A stretch of 64,000 bases of DNA from Rallus limicola (Eukaryota; Chordata; Aves; Gruiformes; Rallidae): contig JAKCOZ010000032.1 of NCBI GenBank assembly GCA_022605955.1, forward strand, positions 2,976,001 through 3,040,000, in the 5' to 3' direction. Shown piece by piece: positions 13,020 through 24,775 of this stretch. The notes beneath the pieces were generated by a model. The model made no database searches, had not been told where the DNA came from, and saw nothing but the letters and a program-made list of their open reading frames with translations. Made by a program: the position numbers and the translations under genes. How positions within the stretch are numbered: the first letter of the stretch is position 1; the number at the start of each line of letters is the position of its first letter.

Positions 13020-13290
13020 ATGTCTGCATTTCTGCAAAGACACCAGGAAGCTGATTTTTTCTTTTTATGTTTTCTTTTTAATTAGTGAAAATCAGCTTTC
13101 AGGTCAAATATTTGCTAAAAGATGGGCTACAATATTTGATGTCTGTAAAAAATAGGTAACATATGTGATCGCTTCCCTAACTGGATAACTGGGTAATTAA
13201 CTGTTATAGGGTAATTGATATATACGTAAATGGATTACGCGCTTAAAGTTCAGATTGCATTGGTTAGATAAACTAGTTACATGCACTTCA
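13020..13290. other. AT-rich stretch resembling a conserved non-coding element
   Basis: AT-rich DNA with repeated homeodomain-style cores (TAATTAGTG, GGGTAATTAACTG, GGGTAATTGATAT) and an 11-bp perfect inverted repeat: AAGCTGATTTT at 13048-13058 is matched by AAAATCAGCTT at 13088-13098. I infer a possible enhancer from texture alone. Confidence 0.22.
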
Positions 13291-14118
13291 AGCACAACAC
13301 AGATTTCGAGTTCAGCTTGGGTTTACTCCCCTATTCATTATGCAGCCTGAATAATTTAGAGAAAGAGTGATTCACAGCTAAAGTCACAAAGAATTTTGAA
13401 ACACGTAGGAAAGCACGTATTTTTAACATCTAAGGAGATCTAAAGGGGGGGTGGGGGAAATAACCCTACAACGTTTTTGTGCAGCCTTCACTTAGGTTCG
13501 CTTTTCCCCACTTCATTCACAATAGCTTTCTAAACCCCTACTTTTATATATGCCTAATTTAATAAAGGCAAATGAGAAAATAGGAACTTTTTCATGAGCA
13601 ATCCCTCAGTCTCAGAAGATGGGCTTTATTTTTACATAAAAGTAATTTATTCTTGGCAGAAAAACAACTTTTCTAAATATATTCATACCTACTGCTACTA
13701 GTTTACACTGTGAATTAGAAACACCAACAAATTTCACCTAACAGTCTCTTGGTAAAAGACTTAATTAAAACCAGAATCCAGAATCGGGCTGGCTGTATCT
13801 TACTGTCTCAGAGCTTTTGATGTCTTTAACACTACTGAAAGTTGCCAAGAGGGAAGGATTGCTACTGTTTTTCATTAAATACTTTCTAAATGACCCCTCC
13901 CCCCACCCCTGCCAAAGGAGGATTTATGTAAGAATAAATATCAAAACCTTACTTGATTCAAGTTGCATAAACTTTTCTCATTTTCATATCCAAATTAACC
14001 TAAGTAGGAATACATAGTCATACACATACTACAACTTTTGGCATCACGTCTGTTCTCCACACTCCCTCCCTGTCACAGCAGAGTGCACGCATCACGCACG
14101 TTTCTCAGGTTAAATGCT

Positions 14119-14176
14119 ACGAGTTTATTGTTAACTGTAATAAGCTAGCAGTGTCTTTATAAGGCAATAAACTCGT
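14119..14176. repeat. 12-bp perfect inverted repeat, 34-bp spacer
   Basis: ACGAGTTTATTG at 14119-14130 is the exact reverse complement of CAATAAACTCGT at 14165-14176. The arms could pair in a transcript, but the spacer adds little further stem, so it is a weak microRNA candidate. Short terminal repeats of a decayed transposon are another possibility. Confidence 0.5.
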
Positions 14177-14316
14177 TCTCATTTTTTATTAAAATAACTA
14201 CAGTCCTTTTGCCGTAGCACTTTCAGTAATATTAACTCAGTGCTTTCATTAGGAAATGTTTTACCCCTGACATACACGGTAGGTAAATTGATTTCATTGC
14301 CTGTGAACCCTTAATA

Positions 14317-14373
14317 GCATTTATATAGTGCTTATTTGAGGATATTTTTGTAGCTGAAGCTGCTTTACAAATA
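14317..14373 (+). repeat. possible ancient repeat remnant
   Basis: A pair of motifs, ATTTATATAGTGCTTATTT and then GCTGCTTTACAAATA, resembles a module (ATTTATATAG-CGCTTTT followed by GCTTTACAAA) that I remember from several old dispersed vertebrate repeats. The match is short and I cannot name a family with confidence. Confidence 0.25.
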
Positions 14374-17283
14374 ATTCCAAAAGCAAAACCTCAGAACAAT
14401 GTAAGACAGACTACAAAAATGCATTTGGTTCAGAAGTAAGTCTCTTGATGACAGATGAAATACACTTTAAAGGCAGCCTCCATCTATCCACTGATTTGCA
14501 CAGAACTTTCCCCTCCAATAGCTGGGAAAAAGAATAAACTTCCTAATGTGGCAAGAAAATCGATAAATCAGTTTGCAGGAGAAGCATTTCCATGATTTAC
14601 AGAAATACTGCAAAATACTGTTCCTGTAGCCCTTCCTACTTAAGGCAAAGAAACTTTCACTTGATTATCTCAACAAATTGCCAGAACAAGTAGACCTCTA
14701 TGTTATGTTCCATTTGCCTCATTTTAAGGAAACAGCCCTGAGATTTATCTGGAAAGCACCAAGCCATGACAGAAAAATCACAGAGCACCATCTAAACAAA
14801 CTCAGGCTAAAGCCCACCTCTAATAACATCTACTGCAGTATACTGGAGCTGAGCTGATGCAGGTGAGGTCTCTGGAAAGGCATGTTTGAAACATAAATAG
14901 GGGAAAAAATGGAAAATTTTTGCAGGGCATAGCCAAACTTCCAGGCAGACAACTGTCCAAAACTCCCTTACCATCCATGTTAATATGTATAAAGAGTCTG
15001 GAGAACTTTCATCAAGCTCTGTAGTTCTTCAAGAGCAGTAAAGAAAACCTGAGTGCGTACGAGGATGTCTTCAACAGCACTAAGTGCTTAGCACAGGTGT
15101 TGGTGAGCTTTTGCCACAGACTCAGAAACCTCAGTTTCTGTTTTACAATTCTAGACACTGAAAAGAACTTCTGTTTTGTCTTTAACATCAACATTCACTG
15201 CCAATAGTTGTCTTATTATTTCACAATCAAAAAAAAGGCAGGAGATGGAAACACTGTAAGCTGCTGCCCCTCCTTAGCAAGCTGCCTGAGACACTACCTT
15301 CTGCACTTCCAGTCCTTGAGGTTAAAAACAAAATAAAAAATAAAAGCCCATTTCCCTCTTTTTCCCCAGTATATCAGAGAGCAAACAACAAAGGTCAGTT
15401 TACTGCATCTTATGTGTTATTTTTTCCCCCTTCAAACAAAGGTCATAAAAGCAAGTGTGTAACTACCACGTCCAGGCTTCCTGAAATGGTACCTAATGCA
15501 AAGGAACTTCCCCATGAGAGAAGGAATCATTCTTCTGGCCAGCAAGCTGCGAGACCAGTGTGCCTAATATGTCCCCACTCCTCTCTGGCACAAAGACCTC
15601 AGAAGTCTCCAGTCCAAAGAAGGGTCCCCCTCCAAGCAATTCTAAAAGCTTCCAAGGATGAGCATCCCGTGCTGGACTGTCCTCATGATGAACTGAGTGG
15701 GGTGTTTTCTTCTCAGTATTATCCTCCTTGTTTCAACTTATGACCATGAAGACAGAGGGTCTTGTAAAATAGTATGCTTACAGGTAGCTGCCACCATTTG
15801 TCAGCCTCTAGCATGCATTACTTAAGGTAATGGTTAGATTTCTATTAATGCAACCTTGGCATTAGCTACGTTTTATCTTACAAATGACATCCACATCCAT
15901 GGTCTCAAAACAGACAACCAAAGTTAATACCATTCCTCTGAGACAGAACCATGTATCATCCCTGTATTTCAGTGGTGAAAATGAGACTCACTGTAATTAA
16001 GTAGGCAGGAGAAAATGATCTTTGCCAATCACCTGGGAAATGCTGAGCAGACATGAGGTCAGCAAGATGCCTGTGCATTAGCCTGGGATGCTGTTGTAGC
16101 CTACAACATTAAAATGAGAAGCTAAGATGCAAGCGTGAAGATGACTGCAACCACATTGCTTCCAGGTTCTTTTATTCAAACACCACAGCTACCTTGAAAC
16201 AGCAAATATTAGAGTGCTTCCTAAATGCATCTATGGATGTTTATAAAAGCAAATATACTTGGAGGTTCACATGGCACAGGACCACATACTAGTCATAGAA
16301 GATGACTGAGCTTTTGTAACAAGCTGAGGTAAAACCAGAGAATTTCCATGACTGTTATTAGTTATTTCTGGGAGCCAATGGCTGCTGCCAGTGGGTTAAA
16401 TCCAAATTGTTTGCAGCATGTGTGTTTTGCTACCTGCAAAATTCCAGAGGTGAGACAGAACAGCTGTAAGCTAAAAAAAAAAATGGGAGAAAACAAATAT
16501 AGAAAGCTACTGCTGAGAAGTGAGGTGACACCAGAAACCCAAGGTAAGGCGCACCAAACAGAGCTGGACACTTGCTCAGTCCATCCCAAGCCAGGGTTTC
16601 TTTTGCCTCCTTGAATACCTAGTACCTACAGAACACTTCCCCCAACAGACACTTTCATAGGAGTGATGGTTCAGCCCCAAGCAGTGGCTGAATACCACAC
16701 ACCACCCGCTTGCTCCTGAGTAGAAACAGGCAGAGCCTGCGCCGGTTGGGACAAGGACAGTTTGCTGACAAAAGCACTGTGAAAGGGAACAATAACTGTC
16801 TGCAGCAAATTTCACTCACACACACTGATAACACAGACTACCTTACCGACCCCACAGAGTATTTCACAACAGGAGGACTGATCTGAGAGAACCATCCTGA
16901 TGCCCTGTCCGCACTCAGACTGCCCTGGAGGCACCAAGAAGCACCCCTCTCCATCAGCCCCTTTTATGGGGGAGTGATGTCAGGTAGTGTGGAAACAGCC
17001 TGGGCTAACTCAGTTCACCTGGCCTGGATGCTTGGGGAGGTTGACTCTGGCCTGGCCTGAACAAGAGAGGAACACCCGAAACAATAGTTCTAAATAAAAC
17101 ATGCCCTGCCTTTTTTGTGCATCATTTCATTTCCTATACTTCAGGGAAAACTGCACAAGCAGAGCCACCCTGCCAGGTGACAGCTTGGCAGTGAAAATAA
17201 TTGGCATCATGCTTTGAGGTACACGGAGTGTGGAGGTGCACAGTACTCCATCATGTGTTAATAGGTAAGGCTAACAATCAAGT

Positions 17284-17304
17284 CGGTCTGATGCTGTCAG
17301 ACCG
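17284..17304. repeat. short perfect hairpin
   Basis: CGGTCTGA at 17284-17291 pairs with TCAGACCG at 17297-17304 across a five-base loop. The size is compatible with chance in 64 kb, although two CpG sites sit in the stem. Confidence 0.5.
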
Positions 17305-17581
17305 CCGGGGCAGAGTATTACCATTCCCACTGAAACAGAAGATCTGGAGTTGAATGCTAAGTAATGCATTTATTATGATAAAATGTGTTTGTTGTGATTT
17401 ATGGTATGCACAAAAAAGGGCTGGCTCTTGATGCTAGTTCCATGCTTACACGATCTTATCTCAGAGCTGACAAGCGTTTTCATGCCACACTGAGAGTTTA
17501 AGGTTGGGGTAAAGAAATCTAACTGTCTGTGCACATATGTGTGTACAAAACCGAAGCAAAAGTTAGTCTAAACCAAGATTT

Positions 17582-17599
17582 AAAAAAAAAAAAAAAAAA
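17582..17599 (+). repeat. poly(A) run of 18
   Basis: Eighteen consecutive A, followed by GAAAGAATCCC. No retrotransposed gene body is recognised just upstream. Confidence 0.85.
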
Positions 17600-18871
17600 G
17601 AAAGAATCCCAAATTTTCACAATGCTTTTAAAATATAAGCTGTGTTGTACATTAATGCATACTGCCTATTGTTCTGGTTTTCAAAGCACTTCCCAGTAAT
17701 GTATCTTAAAGCAAATGCTACACCAGGAGTAAATAAAAAGTTCTGCCTTTTTTTCCAGCCAGGCAGCAGTTCACACACAGCCCCTTTTACACTTTGCAAT
17801 AAGTATTTAAGAACCAAGAGCAGCAGAGTCACAGTAAGAGCAATTAGCAAGCAGGTCACTCGGTGCTAGATTATTAACATATTCAAGCGCAGTAAAAAAT
17901 ATCCACTAAAGGCTTGCGGGCAACCTACTGCTAAGTATGCAAACCCAAATAAGGGGACAGAGTTCAGAAAGGGCATTATCTGGTAAGCAAAGAAGGATTC
18001 ACCTAAAAGGCAGGCTGAAGGTGAAAATCAGCTGACTACGGCTCTCAGCAGATCTTCCAAGCAGAGCTACCAATATCTACTTAAACAAGAAGGTATTTGA
18101 GAAAGACAACAGTGGCCCAAGTTCTATAATTTATCCATCATTTATCAATGTGAAGACCTTGACTTTTGTTTCATGGCAGCCCAGCCCAGCAGCCATTGGT
18201 TAGGAGCCATGTCCATTTCTTTTTGAAATTCAGCCGTGCTTCTTTGTCCCCAGGCTTGATGACAGTTCTAAGAAACCGCAGTACAGTTGCAAGGCAGGAC
18301 TCACCTTCAAAAAAGGAGTTTGGCAACCAGCTCAAACCTCTCCATAGTGATACAGAGGCAAAATATGCATCCAGGTTTCCTGTTCTGGCCTGTTTACTCT
18401 GACTATTCCTTTCAGGCCTCTATAAATTGTCTTACAAGGCTGTAGCCAGCTTTTTCCACCTGGTGTGCTTGCAAAAGAATTTATTCATTCACACGCCTTC
18501 TTCAAATTGTTCTTCCAATCCTTTCTTGGCGTGCCATACTGTTTAATCTGCCACATATTGATCTATTCTATTTTCTTCACTTGGACATAGCCTCAAGCTT
18601 TCCAAAGACTTCTAACAACTATCCATTCCCTGGTTCTAGCCAGGGAGGATTCCTGTTAGATTTGTTTCACATCCTTCTGCTAGCAAGCCTGTTCAGAACA
18701 TCTCCTGTGATGCCTTCAAATTGAAACCCTGCCATCTGCAAGAAGTTAAATTGAGGGTTGTTTCCAACAACTTCCCATGTGAAGTTGTTCCCTTTTATTA
18801 AGTTAAGCACAACAGTAGCATATATACATGACACACATACATGTTTGACTTTGGATATTTCTATAGGCAAC

Positions 18872-19611
18872 TGCTGTGGTTTCGTGTAGTGGGGTACCAG
18901 TGGAGGGGTGGGGGGAGCTTGCAGGGGTGGCTTCTGCAAGAAGCAGCTTGAAGCTTCCCCTGAGCCCAATGGAGTAAATACCATCTGGGCTCAAGGCCAG
19001 AACAGTGACTCTGAGGAGCACCAGGCTGGAGCAGTCTGTGCCTGACAGTCATTCTGTGATTGATGACTGCACCCCATAGAAGTGACCCACACTAGGGCAG
19101 CTGGTGAACTGAAGCCCCAGGGGAAAGGACTCACATTGGAGAAGTTCATGGAAGACTGTCTCACATCAGCGGGATGTGCAATACAAGGAAGAGTGTAAGG
19201 AACGTTACCCCAGTTAAGGAGAACATCTTGTGACGAACTGACTGAAACCCCCAATCCTCCATTCCCTGCCCCTCCCCGTGACACAACGGGGGGAAGAAGG
19301 GAATGAAATCATGACTAAAGTGAAGTCTCCTAAGAAGGGAGGGTTGGGGGGAGGTGTTTTAAGATCTTGTTGCACTTTTCATTATCCAACTTTGTTTTCT
19401 CTGTGTGCGTAATAAATTAGAGAGTTTTCTTTTAATTGCATGTTGTCTCTGTCCTGCCTGTGACACTGATTGTGGAATGATCTCTCCCTGTCCTCATCTC
19501 GACTCCTGAGCCCCTCAATATAGATTTTCCCCCCTGTCCAGATGAAAAGGGGAGTGACAGAGTGACTTTGGTGGACGTCTGGCCTCCAGCCAGGGTCAAA
19601 CCACCACAACA
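18872..19611 (+). mobile_element. avian endogenous retrovirus LTR, probable solo LTR
   Basis: An LTR of about 740 bp in plus orientation. It starts TGCTGTGGTTTCGTG and ends with AAACCACCACAACA, so the ends form the imperfect inverted repeat expected of LTRs (TG...CA). A polyadenylation signal AATAAA lies at 19411-19416, followed by the T/C-rich 3' part with GTCCAGATGAAAAGG and CCAGCCAGGGTCAAACC, text I recognise as a common avian ERV LTR 3' end. No retroviral gag, pol or env was recognised on either side, so it is probably a solo LTR left by recombination. A 4-bp CAAC occurs at 18868-18871 and at 19607-19610; if that is the target duplication the true end would be 19606. Age is moderate, with many CpG sites lost. 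Confidence 0.75.
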
Positions 19612-20062
19612 ATTTTTCTGGTTTCAGCTCCAGAGGCACCTTTACATTTTTCTGTATCTGTTTTTACACATTTAGTGAAGTCATTGTTTCTCTTCAGAAA
19701 TAGGGAACTTGGCTTTCATTTCTTCCAAATATCTGATGGAAACAATATTCATCACTGACACCATTACATTCTTATGAAAATAGCTAGCTTAGCTGTTAGA
19801 AAAGACAGGGTCAGTAACCTGCAATACTAGGAAGAAAACCTGCATTCAGGTTACAAACAAAGTTTTTAGTGACCTGCACTGAAAAGACTTTGAAAATCCA
19901 GGTCCTTCAGTCTAGCATCTGCTCTATGGAATATTACAAAGATAGTAAAACCAATGCTTTCAGCAAATTAAAAAGTATAGGAAACCTTTGCAGGATGTTT
20001 CTTCTTAGCAATGAACTTGTGGGTTTCTGACAGACAATGTATGAACACAAGAAATATACAAA
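19612..20062. other. unique spacer between LTR and CR1
   Basis: About 450 bp of AT-rich sequence with nothing recognisable. No retroviral internal region follows the LTR. Confidence 0.6.
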
Positions 20063-20305
20063 TGATAGAATCATAGAATGGTTATGGTTGGAAAAGACCT
20101 TCAAGATCATCAAGTCCAACCATCTATCCAGCCCTACTAGGTCCAACACTAGACCACGTCACCAAGTACACCCTCTACTCTTCTGTTCCAATAACTAATA
20201 ATCTTCTCAGTAAATAAATTATTCCTAATAAGCAATCTAAACTTCCCCTGACCAATTTAAGATCATTTCCCCATTTCCCTTTGTCCTGTCATATGAATTA
20301 AAAGC
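20063..20305 (-). mobile_element. CR1 LINE 3' fragment
   Basis: Begins at left with the complemented CR1 tail (TGATAGAATCATAGAATGG) followed by TTGGAAAAGACCTTCAAGAT, CATCAAGTCCAACCATC and, further on, ATTTCCCTTTGTCCTGTC. This is CR1 3' untranslated DNA and the very end of ORF2 in minus orientation. It is truncated on its 5' side near 20305. The clean tail repeats suggest a comparatively younger copy than the decayed ones in this window. Confidence 0.92.
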
Positions 20306-21731
20306 TTCTTTTCACCAGCAAGCAGTAGCTGAGGTTTACATAACCAAGCTTCAGTAACAAAGACTAAAATCACAAACAGCAGTAGGTGTTAAAGAGGATA
20401 TCCTTTCATTCTTGGGATTTCTTATGTGTAACTTAGTCCAGGCTCATGATGAGTTTCCATTTCTATTTATCCACATTTCTCCTGCTTATGTGCATAGCAA
20501 TTGGATAAGAGCAACAACTGAATGTCACTTCACAAGCTGTATCAAATACCTTATCATGTGGCTCAGCACACCTGCATTGACTCATGGTAGCCTGGAACAC
20601 ATTGTTGTAGTTGATGAGTCATGGATTAAAGGTGAGTTCATTTGACTCATCCATACAGCCATTCATTGCCATCCCCAAACTGATCCCTTGAATCCATAGG
20701 TAAATGGTGGCACCTCACAGGACAGAGGAGCTAATCAACTATATAACTGGGTGAGAAGGGTAGGCTCCTTCATGTTCATCACTATGTGGAGCAAAAGGTA
20801 TTTCGTGGCTCTAAGTTGTACGACATAAATCCCAAGGCTTAATGGAATCTGCTGAAGAGGGGAAACTTGATAAGATTTCAAATTCCCAAATCTAATTTGC
20901 TGTGTCCTCTCAAGGTGTCTATTTAGTCCAACTCAACAAGAATTTGCTCTCTGTCCAATTCCTGGCTTCCCAGCTGTTCCTGGTAGCTCAGCATGCTGAT
21001 TGCCCACAGCGGTGCTGGCAGAAGCCCAATGAGGAACAAGGTAACAACAATCACATCTCATTTTTCATAATTATCCAAAACGCTATACAAGGATAACAAG
21101 AGCTCACCATTATAAAGATCTCAATGACTGGAAGCAGCAACTCAGAAACTCCACATTCAATTATTCTCTTCTCATAAAGTAAAATTAACATTAGAAACTA
21201 TTTAGATGCAGAGGTTCTGTAATTATTTTTTTAAAAAATTGAAGTTATAAAATCAAATTACAATGCAAAGGCAATTAAGGGAAGTAACTTAGCTGAAATA
21301 ACATCAGATCTTCATTGACTGAGAATTTAAATGAAGTATTAGTCAAAGACAATAATGAAAAATAGAACCATCTTGTACCTTATTCAAAATGATCCAGGAC
21401 CAAATCTCAGTATAATTTACTGATGCTTTGGAAATTAATTAAAATATTTGAAATGTGCAAAGCAAAGAATTCTGCTTTTACAGTAGCCCTGAACTTGCGC
21501 AAAGTCCAGGGCTGAGTGACAAAAACCAGCATTGTAGCTGGTGCTACAGATATTTCTCCAGAAAATCATTCCATTCTTGTACAGAAGAGATGTTCTGAAT
21601 GTTCCTGAAACCTCCCATACAGCTATGTCAACAGTAGACCTATTATTTTAATCAGCTGAAATTTCCATTTTGCCAGGCAGCTCCTCTACAGAGAGCTGCC
21701 AACACAATGGAAAGCCCTGGCCAGGCAAGTA
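20306..21731. other. unique non-coding DNA
   Basis: About 1.4 kb of AT-rich sequence between two minus-strand CR1 copies. No gene, RNA or repeat recognised; 21180-21450 is especially AT-rich. Confidence 0.6.
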
Positions 21732-22375
21732 GAGAATCATAGAATCAGAGAATTGTAGGGGTTGGAAGGGACCTCGAGAGCTCATTGGGTCCAACCCCCC
21801 TGCCAAAGCAGCTCCCCAGCTCATATTGCACAGGGCTTCGTCCAGACGGGGCTGGAATCTCTCCAGAGAAGGAGACTCCACACCCCCTGGGCAGCCTGTC
21901 CCAGGGCTCCCTCACCCTCACTGGGGAAAAGTTCTTCCCCAGGTTGGTGTGGAACTCCCTGTGCTCCAACTTGCAGCCATTGCCCCTTGTCCTGTCTCCA
22001 CAGACACTGAAAAGGGGCTGGCTGATTCCCCCTGCATCCCATGCTTAAGATAATTATAAGCATTAATTAGGTCCCCCCTTAGCCTTCTCTTCTCAAGACT
22101 GAACAGTCCCAGCTCACTCAGCCTTTCCTCATACAGGAGATGTTCCAGGCCCTTAATCATCTTCATAGCCCTTCTCTGGACTCTCTCCAGGAGATCCCTG
22201 TCCTTTTTATCCCAGGGAGCCCAGAACTGGACACAATACTCCAGGTGGGGCCTGACCAGGGCAGAGCAGAGGGGGAGGATCACCTCCTGTGACCTGCTGG
22301 CCACACTCCTCCTGATGCCCCCCAGGATCCCATTGTCTCTCTCAGCCCCAGGGCACACTGCTGGCTCATGGCCAG
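21732..22375 (-). mobile_element. CR1 LINE, 5'-truncated, with ORF2 end
   Basis: The best CR1 copy in the window, about 645 bp, minus strand. The left end carries the tail complement (GAGAATCATAGAATCAGAG), then GGTTGGAAGGGACCTCGAGAG and the 3' untranslated text. Further right it enters the ORF2 coding region, and it stops near 22375 in GCACACTGCTGGCTCATGG. The 5' end was lost at insertion, as is typical of target-primed LINE insertion. Confidence 0.95.
21790..22336 (-). pseudogene. CR1 ORF2 reverse-transcriptase C-terminal fragment, frameshifted
   Basis: The minus-strand translation shows the C-terminal part of CR1 ORF2, the endonuclease/reverse-transcriptase protein that mobilises the element. 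Reading from 22336 leftward one sees [46 protein letters not shown] and [13 protein letters not shown], all hallmark CR1 motifs. The frame is then broken near 21975: the next motif ([13 protein letters not shown]) continues in a second frame. It breaks again near 21880, where ESPSLERFQPRLDEAL appears in a third frame. Endonuclease and polymerase catalytic domains are absent because of 5' truncation, so the fragment cannot function. The open frame extends to 22493 only by chance through flanking DNA. Confidence 0.9.
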
Positions 22376-22659
22376 AAGGGCAGCACCATGCCAGCAGCAC
22401 ACCATTTAACTGTGGTGGTGTAAATTTTATACCTAGAGCATACAAAGTTTTCAAAGAAAACAAGGAGCACAAACATGCTATTGAAGATTTCATGAAAATA
22501 AGTTTGCTGTTCTGTACTTTCCTTTGAAAGTTTATGAAAGCAGAGCAACCTCTTCCTTCATCATATCTTTCTTAATCTGTTTTTAAGTGGTTGGTCTTAA
22601 TCAGATGCAGAGCTGCTTGACAGTATAGTATTTCAATGCATAGATTTGTCATGGTGTCT

Positions 22660-22708
22660 GCTGTTGGTCCAGTCCTAGATTAGCTGTGCCTAGGACTGGG
22701 TCTGTAGC
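22660..22708. repeat. hairpin, 19-bp stem with one mismatch
   Basis: CCAGTCCTAG at 22669-22678 is the perfect reverse complement of CTAGGACTGG at 22690-22699, with an 11-base loop. Outward the stem continues through four G-U wobbles, four further Watson-Crick pairs and one T-T mismatch to 22660/22708. The foldback is about 49 bases. It is short for a microRNA precursor, but it is one of the strongest RNA-like stems I noticed. No known microRNA seed is assigned. Confidence 0.45.
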
Positions 22709-24597
22709 CCCAAGGAGGCGACTCTCAGACTGTATGACTGTTGAGATAAAGTGAATTTTCCTGGCTAAACTACTTGTCATATACTCATTGACCTCCCCTA
22801 GAGCAACCCCGGGTATTTCTTAATCTCATGAAGTGCTGAACAGGCCAAAGATCAGAAGTGTGATACAGGCACATTAGAAATGAGCATAGAAAAACCACGC
22901 AGTCAGTAAAGATGTGTCCTTAAGCAGCCAAGCAATACACATCACCTATCACACAGCAAACCGATCTCCATCTTCTGCTACAGTGTTTAGCTTCTTCATG
23001 AGGATTTTTCAGTAACACAGGTAATGGTGTGTGTTTCTTTCACCTGCTGACTCCAGCTCATCTACTCACCCCCACCTGATTGCTTTTCATGCCCAAAACA
23101 CACAGGCAGAGAGCTGCTGCTTCTCATCTTATCCCTGGCACCTTCACATGACTTTATCCAAGCAGTGAGGCAACCAACTCTCATCAATCTACTTCTCACT
23201 TTTTAGCAGCTCCTCTTCACTTTGACCCCACTGCAAGGTGCTCTGAAAGGTTTCAGACAGCTGTGGATGAGTTTTTTCATCAGCAGCTTTCCCCAAAACT
23301 TGAATCAAGACGTCCATGCTTTGCTGGACCATCCTTATATGGCAACCTTGTTCTGAAACACACAGACCCAACCCATAAGAGTCCAAGTGTGGATAACGCT
23401 CTATCATTTACTGCCTTATCCCGCTGTATACAGCCTGAAGGTATTGTTTGGTTTAGCCCTGCTAGAGCAAAAAGCAATGCACCAATAGCTTCAGCTGTGT
23501 TTCTGTTATTATCCCAAGCAGAAGGGTTTTTTGATCCTCTGCATTCTCTTTTGTATCTCTGGTTATGCAATGATTAAATCTTCCTACACAGACCAGCAGA
23601 AACTTGGCCCAAAAGCCCAGATTATCTATGATTTAAAAAGCTTTCTCACTGTTACTTGGCTATTTGTACCTCTGTCAATTTAGGTTACTTTGAAACCAGG
23701 CATGGTATCAAGTCATTCAAAAGAGAAACAGCCAGAGGAATCCCTGGTGAAAGGGTGTCCTACCACCACTAATTACGTCCCAGTTTAGTCAAAAGAAGCC
23801 CTTTATCATTCTATTACTACACTTTTATCTTGCACTACTTGACAATGTTCAGTCCTTTATACTTTCCCAATTTAATTTCTAAACATTGTAAGAGCTTTCC
23901 CACCTATCACACTGTCCAGGCATCAAGCTTTGAGTTACTGTATTGAATTGTTTCTTGCTTTAATCCCAATTTTCTACCAAACAAATCCTCTCATTTTTCA
24001 AATTACAATCAACTTCTAAATTATACTGCTAACAACATGTTAATTGCCCAACAGCACAAAAGATTAATTCAAGCTATACCTTGAAGACGCTTGGTAAAGA
24101 TTCACAACTTGTATACACTACTTCTACCTGCATCAATTGCTAATTGCTCTGTTAAAACACAAATGGAAGAACAGCCACTGCTGCTCCGAGCTCTGTCCAG
24201 ACATGCTCTGATGGGCACCCACAACACAAAGGCAGGGAAGAGGAAGAGCAGGAAAGCACACAGTGGTTCTCCCTAGGAATGTTCTTCAGGAACTTGCTAT
24301 TAAGACTTCCACAAGTTGAGGTCAAGTTCTCATGGTTACTGGCCCGTGACAGACTTTCCTTTCACAACATCATCCCTCAGGCCCTTTCTGAAGTCCAACC
24401 TGGACAGCACCTTTGAAGGCAAGGAGCCCTGTATCCTAACTACAACAGGTGGGAGGAACGACTGCTCCTGTTTATTTTGATGCTGGCATCTTCCAAGTTC
24501 ACTGTGTGTTCCCAAATTCTTGTATTCAGGATTTTATGCTTCTCTGTTGTAAGCCCTTCCACACTTTTGTTTGCTGTTGCCATTGCTCTCTGCCTTC

Positions 24598-24775
24598 AAC
24601 AGCTCTTCAATAACCCCCTCTGAGCTGAGTGACCAAAACTGCACCACATATGCAGCTGACTGCCATCATGCTTCCTATTTTGTTTTGTTCTTTGTTTTCC
24701 AGTAAGTCCACCATATAATTTTACTTTCCTAACTGTCAAAAGACACTGAGCCACAACTTCAGGCTAAAACAAAAC
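24598..24775 (-). mobile_element. very old CR1-type LINE remnant
   Basis: The order TCTGAGCTGAGTGACCAAAAC, then CTATTTTGTTTTGTTC, then TTTCCTAACTGTCAAAAGAC and CTGAGCCACAACTTCAG follows the antisense text of ancestral amniote CR1/L3-like elements, as I remember it. Divergence is high and the ends are unclear. It may be larger than marked. Confidence 0.38.

Larger units (their letters stand above)
8862..18871. other. unique non-coding DNA, no gene recognised
   Basis: About 10 kb without a recognisable gene or interspersed repeat. Inside it are a guanine-rich quadruplex-like tract, a purine-rich simple repeat, a small CpG cluster near 12605-12830, AT-rich enhancer-like DNA near 13020-13290, a 12-bp inverted repeat near 14119-14176 and a poly(A) run, each listed separately. 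Open frames such as the one at 10108-10548 have no family I recognise. Confidence 0.55.
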
